A stretch of 64,000 bases of DNA from Chitinophagaceae bacterium (lineage in GTDB: Bacteria; Bacteroidota; Bacteroidia; Chitinophagales; Chitinophagaceae). The stretch covers positions 1 through 64,000 of the forward strand of contig JAICXX010000003.1 in assembly GCA_025934485.1 (NCBI GenBank), in the 5' to 3' direction. A program made the position numbers and the translations under genes. The notes under the pieces were generated by a model that made no database searches, had not been told where the DNA came from, and was given only the letters and a program-made list of their open reading frames with translations. Below are positions 49,263-56,459 of the stretch, piece by piece; the stretch's first letter is position 1; each line of letters starts with the position of its first letter.

Positions 49263-49931
49263 TTAATTCCCTAAGATAATCTGCCCATCTTTCATATGCA
49301 ATACCCTGTCACTCATGCGCGCAAGTTCCTCGTTATGCGTAACGATCAAAAAGGTCTGCTGGAACCGGTCGCGCAGATCGAAGAACAACCGGTGCAACTC
49401 TTTTGCATTGGCCGTATCCAGGTTCCCCGTGGGCTCATCGGCAAATACGATGTCCGGATGATTGATCAATGCCCGGGCTACGGCTACACGCTGCGCCTCG
49501 CCGCCGGACAAGGCACCGGGTTTGTTGTCGACGCGATGCCCTACCCCCAGCACCTTCAACAGGTCGAGCGCTTCCTCTTCCACCTCCCGTTTACGCCGCC
49601 CCGCGATCCAGCCGGGAATACACACATTCTCCAGGGCGCTGAATTCCGGCAGCAAATGATGGAATTGGAAGACGAATCCGATATGCCGGTTACGAAAAGC
49701 CGCCAACGGCCGGCCGCGCAGCTCGTGCATCTTTTTATTTTGAAGAAAGATCTCCCCCTTGGCTGGTTCATCCAGCGTGCCAAGGATATGCAGTAGGGTG
49801 CTCTTGCCCGAACCCGAGGGTCCTACAATGCTGACGATCTCCCCTTTCGCGATGCCCACATCCACCCCCTTCAGCACCCATAAGTCTCCGTAATATTTTT
49901 CTATTCCCTTGGCTGTTAACATACTATTCAA
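49263..49931 (-). CDS. lolD: Lipoprotein-releasing ABC ATPase LolD
   Basis: 222 residues. Energises LolCE extraction of lipoproteins from the inner membrane. Walker [10 protein letters not shown], signature LSGGEAQR, Walker B IVFADEP, D-loop GNLD, and the LolD-typical FQFHHLLPEFSALENV. The frame starts MNSMLTAKG; the second ATG (49922) is also possible. The permease genes are elsewhere. Divergent from the small acidic protein at 50005. Confidence 0.92.
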   Translation of the reverse strand: MNSMLTAKGIEKYYGDLWVLKGVDVGIAKGEIVSIVGPSGSGKSTLLHILGTLDEPAKGEIFLQNKKMHELRGRPLAAFRNRHIGFVFQFHHLLPEFSALENVCIPGWIAGRRKREVEEEALDLLKVLGVGHRVDNKPGALSGGEAQRVAVARALINHPDIVFADEPTGNLDTANAKELHRLFFDLRDRFQQTFLIVTHNEELARMSDRVLHMKDGQIILGN

Positions 49932-49957
49932 AATAACGCTACAATCTAAAGGATAAA

Positions 49958-49988
49958 TTTGGAAAAATCATTTTAAAAATTACTTTTG
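49958..49988 (+). promoter_or_regulatory. Full promoter of the small acidic protein
   Basis: TTTG (49958-49961), 19 bases, TACTTTTG (49981-49988): exact TTTG-N19-TAnnTTTG, 16 bp ahead of the ATG at 50005. Confidence 0.7.
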
Positions 49989-50004
49989 CGGAAAATTAAG
50001 AACG

Positions 50005-50226
50005 ATGTTTTGGACACTTGAATTAGCCAGCTACCTGGAAGATGCGCCCTGGCCGGCTACAAAGGATGAACTGATCGATTACGCTATTCGTTCCGGTGCT
50101 CCCATCGAAGTTGTAGAGAACCTGCAGGAACTGGAAGACGAAGGGGAAATTTACGAGGGCATTGACGACATCTGGCCGGATTACCCAAGTCAAGAAGATT
50201 TCTTTTTTAATGAAGACGAATATTAA
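50005..50226 (+). CDS. Small acidic DUF2795-type protein
   Basis: 73 residues, strongly acidic (the last 30 residues carry about 13 Asp/Glu). The pattern MFWTLELASYLEDAPWPATKDELIDYAIRSG resembles the short DUF2795 domain (helix, PAT-K-ELI/DYA, helix) found across Bacteroidota; I give its anchors only. Function unknown. It has its own complete promoter and its own terminator (50229-50251), so it is a monocistronic, probably well-expressed gene. Confidence 0.85.
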   Translation: MFWTLELASYLEDAPWPATKDELIDYAIRSGAPIEVVENLQELEDEGEIYEGIDDIWPDYPSQEDFFFNEDEY

Positions 50227-50228
50227 AT

Positions 50229-50251
50229 AAAGCGCCCGCAGGGCGCTTTTT
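50229..50251. terminator. Bidirectional terminator
   Basis: AAAGCGCCC (50229-50237) / GGGCGCTTT (50241-50249), loop GCA, then TT. It lies between the convergent DUF2795-type gene and fabI. Confidence 0.85.
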
Positions 50252-50262
50252 GTTTAGATAAG

Positions 50263-51075
50263 TTATTTCTCCATCTGGTTGATCACCGCTTCTGTCACCC
50301 CGGTATACGAGAACCCACCATCGTGAAACAGGTTCTGCATCGTCACCATCTTCGTCAGATCGCTGAACAACGTCGCCAGATAACCCGCACACTCATCTGC
50401 CGAAGCATTCCCCAAAGGACTCATCTTCTCCGCATAGGAGATGAACCCATCGAATCCCTTCACACCGCTACCCGCCGTCGTCCGCGTGGGACTCTGGCTC
50501 ACGGTGTTGACCCGCACCTTTTTCTTCACCCCATAATAATAGCCGAAACTTCTCGTCACACCTTCCAGCAACGCCTTCGCATCCGCCATCTCGTTATAAT
50601 CGGGGAATACACGCTGTGCCGCGATATACGTCAGGGCAACCACACTGGCGCCCTCGTTGAGCGCGTCCAGGTCCCAGGCCGTCCTGAGCACCCTGTGCAG
50701 CGACATCGCCGAGATATCCAGCGTCTTCTTATTCCATTCATAATCGATCTCCGTATAGCTCTTGCCTTTCCGCATGTTCAAGCTCATACCGATGCTATGC
50801 AGGATAAAATCGATGCCGCCGCCGAAGTGCTTCATCGATTCTTCGAATAACTTCTTCAGATCATCCATATTCGTCACGTCGGCCCCGATCACCGGCGCCT
50901 TTACCGCCTCCGCCAACTTATTGATTTCCCCCATCCGCAATGCCACCGGCGCGTTGGTCAGCACCAGCTGAGCTCCTTCTTCATGACACTTTAAAGCCGT
51001 TCTCCAGGCGATGGAGTTCTCATCCAATGCGCCGAATATAATTCCTTTTTTCCCTTTAAGCAGGTTGTATGACAT
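50263..51075 (-). CDS. fabI: Enoyl-[acyl-carrier-protein] reductase (NADH)
   Basis: Last step of the fatty-acid elongation cycle. 270 residues from the ATG at 51075 (MSYNLLKGKKGIIFG); an upstream in-frame extension to 51330 covers the neighbouring gene and is rejected. The short-chain-dehydrogenase fold has the FabI-type catalytic set Tyr150, Tyr160 and Lys167 (TYIAAQRVFPDYNEMADAK) and the nucleotide motif GALDENSIAW near 15-24. A -7 box TATATTTG on the minus strand (51092-51099) precedes it by about 16 bp. Confidence 0.95.
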   Translation of the reverse strand: MSYNLLKGKKGIIFGALDENSIAWRTALKCHEEGAQLVLTNAPVALRMGEINKLAEAVKAPVIGADVTNMDDLKKLFEESMKHFGGGIDFILHSIGMSLNMRKGKSYTEIDYEWNKKTLDISAMSLHRVLRTAWDLDALNEGASVVALTYIAAQRVFPDYNEMADAKALLEGVTRSFGYYYGVKKKVRVNTVSQSPTRTTAGSGVKGFDGFISYAEKMSPLGNASADECAGYLATLFSDLTKMVTMQNLFHDGGFSYTGVTEAVINQMEK

Positions 51076-51091
51076 AGATTGAATTTTCCGC

Positions 51092-51099
51092 CAAATATA
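51092..51099 (-). promoter_or_regulatory. -7 box of fabI
   Basis: TATATTTG on the minus strand, an exact TAnnTTTG, in the 29-bp gap between the small membrane protein gene and fabI. No TTTG at the usual -33 spacing. Confidence 0.5.
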
Positions 51100-51104
51100 G
51101 TTAT

Positions 51105-51308
51105 TTATCGCCCAAACAATCGCACCGTCACGCCCACCACCAGTACCGTGTATACAATGATCAGCACAAAATTGGCAAAGAGGAAAAGAAAGAACCGCCC
51201 TGCATTTTCCCTGGGCCGCATGACCCGCTGCAACCACCTGTTGAGATAGTACACCGGAACCATCGACAGGATCAGCACCAGCAGGATCAACAGAGAACGT
51301 AGTTTCAT
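51105..51308 (-). CDS. Small two-segment membrane protein
   Basis: 67 residues with two hydrophobic segments (about 4-22 and 39-63) joined by a basic loop (NRWLQRVMRPRENAGRF), which predicts a cytoplasmic loop and both termini outside, or the reverse. No family recognised. Its ATG overlaps the recN stop (ATGA), so it is translationally coupled to recN and would be made whenever recN is. Confidence 0.7.
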   Translation of the reverse strand: MKLRSLLILLVLILSMVPVYYLNRWLQRVMRPRENAGRFFLFLFANFVLIIVYTVLVVGVTVRLFGR

Positions 51309-52963
51309 GATAACACCATCTCCCGCGCATTCTCCAACGCCGCCGCCGTAGGTTTTTCCCCGCTCAACATCTGGGCGATAGCCGTTATGCGTTCATCCTG
51401 GCTGAGAACACGTATATTGGTTTGAATGGATTCGCCTTTGACGGCCTTGTATACAAAATAATGAGCGTCGGCCTTCCCCGCGATTTGTGGTTGATGGGTG
51501 ATACAGATCACCTGACGCCGTCTCGCCAGATCCTTCAGGATGATACCTACCTGTTTCGCCGCCTCACCCGAAATGCCGGTGTCGATCTCATCGAATATCA
51601 ACGTCGCCAGATCCACGGACTCCGCTACCAGCGACTTGATACACAACATCAGCCGGCTGAGCTCACCGCCCGACGCCACCTTCCGGATCGGCTCAAAACG
51701 ATTGCTCTTATTGGCGTCGAACAGGAATTCGATGGTGTCGGCGCCAAAAAGCCCGATCTCGGCAGACACCACCTGCACCTTCAATCGCGCATTGGGCATA
51801 CCCACCTGTTTGAGTAATTTATTGACCCGCGCCTGCAGCGGTTCCGCTTGCGCCTGCCGCCCCTGTGATAGGACGGCCGCTTTCTTCCTGGCATCCTGCA
51901 AAAGCCGTTGCACTTCCTTTTCGCCGGCAGCGATACCCGCATCGACCTGCAGCGAGTCCTGCAATTTATGCTCGAGCTGCCGCCAGATCTCCAGCAGCCC
52001 CGCCGTCGTCTGCACCCCATGCTTCTTCATCAGCTTGTATCCCGCCGACAACCGCCCATTGATCTCTTCGATCCGCTGCGGATCATGGTTCACCTCTTCG
52101 TTGATCCGCTCGACCTCGCCGGCAATATCCTGCAATTCTATTTGAGCCGATTGCAAACGCGCAGACAACCCGGATAGCTCAGGATGAAAGCTTCCATAAT
52201 GCTGCATCGTATGAGCAAGCGACCGTAACTGCTGCACCAGCGGTTGTTCCCCTTCCTGCAGCTCATAATTGATCTTTGATAAAGCCGTTTTGATGCCTTC
52301 GGCATTATTCAGCAGCTTCAGCTCCTGGTCCAGCTCCTCCAGCTCATTCTCCCGAAAGGCCATCTCGTTGAGCTCGTCGAACAGGAATTTATTGTAATCG
52401 AATGCCGCAGTCAGCTGCGCCTGCTGCTCTTTCAACGTGGCCAACTCCCTCGAAGCGGCCTGCCAGTCCCGGTAGACACGCTGATACGTATCCAGCGCCA
52501 CACCCTGACCGCTAAGCGCATCCAACACCTCCCGCTGGAAATCGGATTCACCCAATTCCAGCATATCGAATTGCCGGTGCAGATCCACCAGCAAGGAACT
52601 CAATTTCCGCAATTGCTCCAGATTCACGGGGGTGTCGTTGACAAAAGCCCGCGTCTTGCCGCTCGGTGCGATCTCCCGCCGTATAACAACCTCGCCATCC
52701 GCAGAATCCAGATCATTCCCCACAAAAAAATCCAACACCGGCTTCCGGCCCGCCACCGCAAACACGCCTTCCACCACACATTTCCGGTCCCGCTGGAGCA
52801 GCACCGCCGTATCGGCACGATCCCCGAGGATCAGCGATAAAGCGCCCATGAGAATGGATTTCCCCGCTCCCGTTTCGCCCGTGATGACATTCAACCGCCC
52901 CGAAAAATCGATGTTCAGGTCGTCGATGATCGCATAGTTCTGTATGTGTATGTTTTTTAACAT
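51305..52963 (-). CDS. recN: DNA repair protein RecN
   Basis: SMC-like ATPase of double-strand-break repair, 552 residues. Walker A GETGAGKS is at 29-36 near the N-terminus, a long coiled-coil arm fills about 150-350, and the C-terminal head has the signature ASGGELSRLML and Walker B LIFDEIDTGISG. Length is normal. It is the first gene of a pair with the small membrane protein. No SOS-type operator was looked for with any known consensus of the phylum. Confidence 0.95.
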   Translation of the reverse strand: MLKNIHIQNYAIIDDLNIDFSGRLNVITGETGAGKSILMGALSLILGDRADTAVLLQRDRKCVVEGVFAVAGRKPVLDFFVGNDLDSADGEVVIRREIAPSGKTRAFVNDTPVNLEQLRKLSSLLVDLHRQFDMLELGESDFQREVLDALSGQGVALDTYQRVYRDWQAASRELATLKEQQAQLTAAFDYNKFLFDELNEMAFRENELEELDQELKLLNNAEGIKTALSKINYELQEGEQPLVQQLRSLAHTMQHYGSFHPELSGLSARLQSAQIELQDIAGEVERINEEVNHDPQRIEEINGRLSAGYKLMKKHGVQTTAGLLEIWRQLEHKLQDSLQVDAGIAAGEKEVQRLLQDARKKAAVLSQGRQAQAEPLQARVNKLLKQVGMPNARLKVQVVSAEIGLFGADTIEFLFDANKSNRFEPIRKVASGGELSRLMLCIKSLVAESVDLATLIFDEIDTGISGEAAKQVGIILKDLARRRQVICITHQPQIAGKADAHYFVYKAVKGESIQTNIRVLSQDERITAIAQMLSGEKPTAAALENAREMVLS

Positions 52964-53020
52964 CCGCCCGGCAATTTAGGGATTTCACCCCATCCGTCGC
53001 CCACAAAATTCCCACATAGC

Positions 53021-54505
53021 TCATTCCCCTTTGCACCGCGCGATCCCCGCCTTGGCCCGCTGGTCCAGCGAGTTCTTATAATCGTGATCCTTCATATCGA
53101 GACAGCGCTGATAATAAGTGCTGGCCCTGGCCTTGTCCCCGCGCCGCTCATAGATATACCCCACCTGCAAAGCGGCCCGTGCGGCATAATATTCCCGCAA
53201 ACCGGCGCCCATCCGTATCGTGTTCTCATATTCCAGGATCGCTTCATCGTCCTTTCCCAATCCGTCATAGAGCCGACCCAGCCGGTAAGTATATTCACAT
53301 TTCTCCACAGGGTCGGAAAAATCGGCCGGCCCGTACGCCCGCAGCCCTTGCAACGCCTCGGCAAAATAGCCGCCATCGTCCAGCAGCCGCGCCTTCAGCA
53401 ACACCTTGTTCGGCCATCGCCCGCTACGCGCTTCCTTCAACGCCTGCCGGTCGGCATCCGCTTCGCCCGACCCCTTCTGCATGACCAGTCGCCGGCAGCT
53501 GTCCGCCCGGGTCATCTCCCCATTGAGATAATAACACCAGCTGAGCTTCTGCAAGACATCCTTGACATAGAACCGCCCCTTGAACCGCTGCAGGAACCGA
53601 CTCAGATAAAAAGCGGCATCGGGCTCGAGATGGTTCAAACAGGCATAGCCCAGCTCCATATCCCACACCGGCATATCCATATAACCCGGCGCCCCGTTCA
53701 TCCCCCGGATGATCTGCTGTGCCAGCGCACTCTTTTGATCGTTGATACACAGGTTCGCATACAGATAGGTAAAAAGATGGTTGTCCTTCACATCCAGCCG
53801 GTGCTGCCGGATAAAATCGAAGACCTCGGCCCGTTTGTTCCCGATATAGAATTGCAGATAGAGATAGTAAAAGATCGCTTCATCGCGAAACAACAATGCA
53901 TCAGCATCCCCCGCATCCAAAAAATGCTCCAACTGCCGCATGCCGCCCGACACCGTACCCTTGATCCCAAGCAGACTGCTCAGCCATTTATAGCCATCGG
54001 GAATGGTGCCCGCAACGACCTCCATAGCCCCACTGACCATCCCCGCGGGAGAAAACCCGGGGGACTGCTCCGCACAATCCTTGCTTTGGATAAAACTCCG
54101 GCGGAAATCCCAGGCAGCATCCCAGTTGTCGCCGAATTTTATCTGGATCGCCGCCCACTGAAAATGGATCACGCTCCGGGTAAACAAATTATAGGGTGAT
54201 GACTCGGGCCCCTCGCTCATCCATTGGAGCCGCTGGTCGCGCCGCCCCTTCCAGGCGGCATATTGCGACGCATCCTCATTAAAGAAGAGTTGAAAAAAAT
54301 CGATATAGTTATCAAGAAAAAAAGGGATCAGATTATTCGGATCCCTTTTCTTCTCTGCCTCCAGTATCCGGCTCCCTTCGTCCAATCGCAATTCGATAAT
54401 GGACTGGTAAGCCGAACGGCAGTTGTTATTAAAGTCAAAATGTTTTTGCCCGATGCACAGCACAGGGAGGAACACTACGCATAGCTGGATGACCCGGATC
54501 GACAC
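53021..54505 (-). CDS. Tetratricopeptide-repeat protein, secreted
   Basis: 494 residues with a GTG start at 54505 that overlaps the stop of the zinc-ribbon gene (TAGTG). Signal peptide 1-20 (to CIGQ). The body is alpha-helical; helix pairs with TPR spacing are clear near the C-terminus (EYTYRLGRLYDGLGKDDEA, then ALQVGYIYERRGDKARA). A glycine-rich predicted hydrophobic helix lies near 155-185. Function unknown; such proteins often scaffold envelope assemblies. Confidence 0.8.
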   Translation of the reverse strand: MSIRVIQLCVVFLPVLCIGQKHFDFNNNCRSAYQSIIELRLDEGSRILEAEKKRDPNNLIPFFLDNYIDFFQLFFNEDASQYAAWKGRRDQRLQWMSEGPESSPYNLFTRSVIHFQWAAIQIKFGDNWDAAWDFRRSFIQSKDCAEQSPGFSPAGMVSGAMEVVAGTIPDGYKWLSSLLGIKGTVSGGMRQLEHFLDAGDADALLFRDEAIFYYLYLQFYIGNKRAEVFDFIRQHRLDVKDNHLFTYLYANLCINDQKSALAQQIIRGMNGAPGYMDMPVWDMELGYACLNHLEPDAAFYLSRFLQRFKGRFYVKDVLQKLSWCYYLNGEMTRADSCRRLVMQKGSGEADADRQALKEARSGRWPNKVLLKARLLDDGGYFAEALQGLRAYGPADFSDPVEKCEYTYRLGRLYDGLGKDDEAILEYENTIRMGAGLREYYAARAALQVGYIYERRGDKARASTYYQRCLDMKDHDYKNSLDQRAKAGIARCKGE

Positions 54506-55260
54506 TATTTAACTTCGATAGCATCGTTCAGCTCGTTGTCCACCAGGATCCGTCCGCAGTTCTCGCAAACGATGATCTTTTTGCGCTGACGGATCTCGCT
54601 CTGACGCTGAGGGGGGATGGCATTGAAACAGCCGCCACAGGCATCCCGCAACACCGGCACTACGGCCAGACCATTGCGATAGTTACCGCGGATCCGATCA
54701 TAAGAATGCAGCAGCCGGGGCTCAACCTTCTCGCGCGCTTCCTGCGACAGCTTGGTGAAATGCTTTTCTTCTTTTTCCGTGGTAGCGATGATCTTGTCGA
54801 GCTCATCCTTTTTGTTCTTCAGCACCGCTTCCTTGGTGGCGATATTCTTCTTGGCCTTTTCGAGCAGCTGCACCTTCTCGGCGATCTCCTCGCCCGCATC
54901 CTTGATGTGCTTTTCGGCGAGCTTGACTTCCAGTTGCTGCATCTCGATCTCCTTGTTGATCGCTTCGAACTCCCGGCTGTTCTTTACATTCTGGCTCTGC
55001 TTGTCATATTTCTTTATCAGCGTGTCGGCTTCTTTGATCGCCTCTTTCTTTTGATTGATGAATTCCTGAATGCCATTGATCTCTTCCTCGACACGCGTTT
55101 GACGGGCATGCAATCCCGTGATCTCATCTTCCAGATCACTTACTTCCATCGGCAGTTCGCCTTTGAGGATCTTGTACTCGTCCAACTTCGATTCGACTTT
55201 TTGGAGTGTCACCAGAGAAGTGAGCTTTTCCTCCACAGAGAATTCTTTTACGCTTGACAT
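54505..55260 (-). CDS. Coiled-coil protein with C4 zinc ribbon
   Basis: 251 residues. A long charged coiled coil (about 15-175) ends in a C4-type zinc ribbon: CGGC near 209-212 and CENC near 232-235. This matches the zf-RING_7 / CT398-type family, conserved through Bacteroidota and Chlamydiae; the family has been linked to sigma-54 and flagellar or secretion partners in Chlamydia, but its role here is unknown. Followed with a 1-bp overlap by the TPR gene and preceded by the NIF3-like gene in the same direction, 98 bp apart. Confidence 0.88.
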   Translation of the reverse strand: MSSVKEFSVEEKLTSLVTLQKVESKLDEYKILKGELPMEVSDLEDEITGLHARQTRVEEEINGIQEFINQKKEAIKEADTLIKKYDKQSQNVKNSREFEAINKEIEMQQLEVKLAEKHIKDAGEEIAEKVQLLEKAKKNIATKEAVLKNKKDELDKIIATTEKEEKHFTKLSQEAREKVEPRLLHSYDRIRGNYRNGLAVVPVLRDACGGCFNAIPPQRQSEIRQRKKIIVCENCGRILVDNELNDAIEVK

Positions 55261-55330
55261 AGTATTAATTGTTTAGTCGGCCCGGGCTCCCCACCAAATT
55301 TAGCCCGGCCCGCCTTAACGGCTAATGTCG

Positions 55331-55360
55331 GGCCTTCGGCCGAGCCGCCCCGGGCGGCTC
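55331..55360 (-). other. Paired hairpins at the end of the NIF3-like gene
   Basis: GGCC-TTC-GGCC (55331-55341) and GAGCCGCC-CCG-GGCGGCTC (55342-55360). Two bases of the TGA stop of the NIF3-like gene (55359-55361) lie in the second stem. Same type of stop-codon hairpin as at trpS (45877). Confidence 0.5.
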
Positions 55361-56456
55361 AATAATAGTTTACCGGATTTGTTTTTACATCCGATTTGAG
55401 GATCGCAAAATTACGAAATTTTTCCCGCAATACGTCAAAAAGCAGGTCAACAGTGAATTGCTCGCTTTCAAAATGACCGATATCGGCGATAACCAGCTGG
55501 TCGTCTGCGTCGAAAAATTCATGATATTTAACATCCGAGGTGATGTAAAAGTTGGCTCCTGCCGATAAAGCCTTGGAAATCAAAAAACTGCCAGCCCCGC
55601 CGCACACCGCCACCCGCTCCACGGGCCGCCCCGTCAACCGGGTATGTCGCACCACCGGCACCATGAATGCCTGACGCACAAGCTCTAAAAAATCCTGTTC
55701 TGCCATCGCCCGGGGCAATTCCCCGATAAGCCCGGACCCCACATCCGGATGCGTGTTGGCCAGGGATACCAGATCATAGGCCACCTCCTCATAAGGATGT
55801 GCCGCTATCATCGCCTTAACCACCTGCCGGCTGACATGCGCCGGCAAAACGACCTCCAGCCGGGCTTCCTTTTCCGTATGACGGCTCCCGGGCTGTCCCA
55901 CAAAGGGCTGGGTGCCCTCGCCACCCAAAAAGGTTCCTACCCCCTCCACGGCATAGCTGCATTCGCTATAACCGCCGATCTGACCCGCCCCCGCAGCAAA
56001 AACAGCCGCCCGCACCGCTTCCAGATGATCCACCGGCACAAAACAATAGAGCTTTTGCAAGACACCTTCCCGCGGCAGCAAGGGCCTGCCATGCAAGATC
56101 CCCAATTTCGAGGCGATCCGGCCATTGACCCCGGCGGCAACCACATTGTCCAGATTGGTATGGATAGCATAGATGGCAATATCCTGCTTGACGGCAGCGA
56201 TCACCGTCCGCTCGATATAATTCCGGCCCGTGAGGCCTTTGAGTCCTTTAAAGATGATGGGATGATGGACGATGATGAGATTGCAGTTCCTCCCAACGGC
56301 CTCCCTGACGACCTCCTCGGTGGCATCCAGCGTCACCAGTATGCCCGTGCATTCCCACGATCCGCTCCCCGTGAGCAGTCCCGCATTATCATACGACTCC
56401 TGGTACGATGGCGGCGCCAGCGATTCGAGTACACGGAGGATGGAAGAGATTTGCAT
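55359..56456 (-). CDS. NIF3-like dinuclear metal-centre protein
   Basis: 365 residues of the NIF3/DUF34 family, ring-shaped hexamers with a two-metal site. Metal ligands are visible as HHPIIFKG (about 64-71) and the C-terminal H-x-x-x-E in IADIGHFESEQF. An inserted PII-like domain (about 130-230, ending AHPYEEVAYD) is present, as in the longer bacterial members. It is sometimes annotated as GTP cyclohydrolase I type 2, without good proof. The ATG is 3 bp from the stop of the MG2/plug gene (56460). Confidence 0.9.
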   Translation of the reverse strand: MQISSILRVLESLAPPSYQESYDNAGLLTGSGSWECTGILVTLDATEEVVREAVGRNCNLIIVHHPIIFKGLKGLTGRNYIERTVIAAVKQDIAIYAIHTNLDNVVAAGVNGRIASKLGILHGRPLLPREGVLQKLYCFVPVDHLEAVRAAVFAAGAGQIGGYSECSYAVEGVGTFLGGEGTQPFVGQPGSRHTEKEARLEVVLPAHVSRQVVKAMIAAHPYEEVAYDLVSLANTHPDVGSGLIGELPRAMAEQDFLELVRQAFMVPVVRHTRLTGRPVERVAVCGGAGSFLISKALSAGANFYITSDVKYHEFFDADDQLVIADIGHFESEQFTVDLLFDVLREKFRNFAILKSDVKTNPVNYY

Positions 56457-56459
56457 AAG

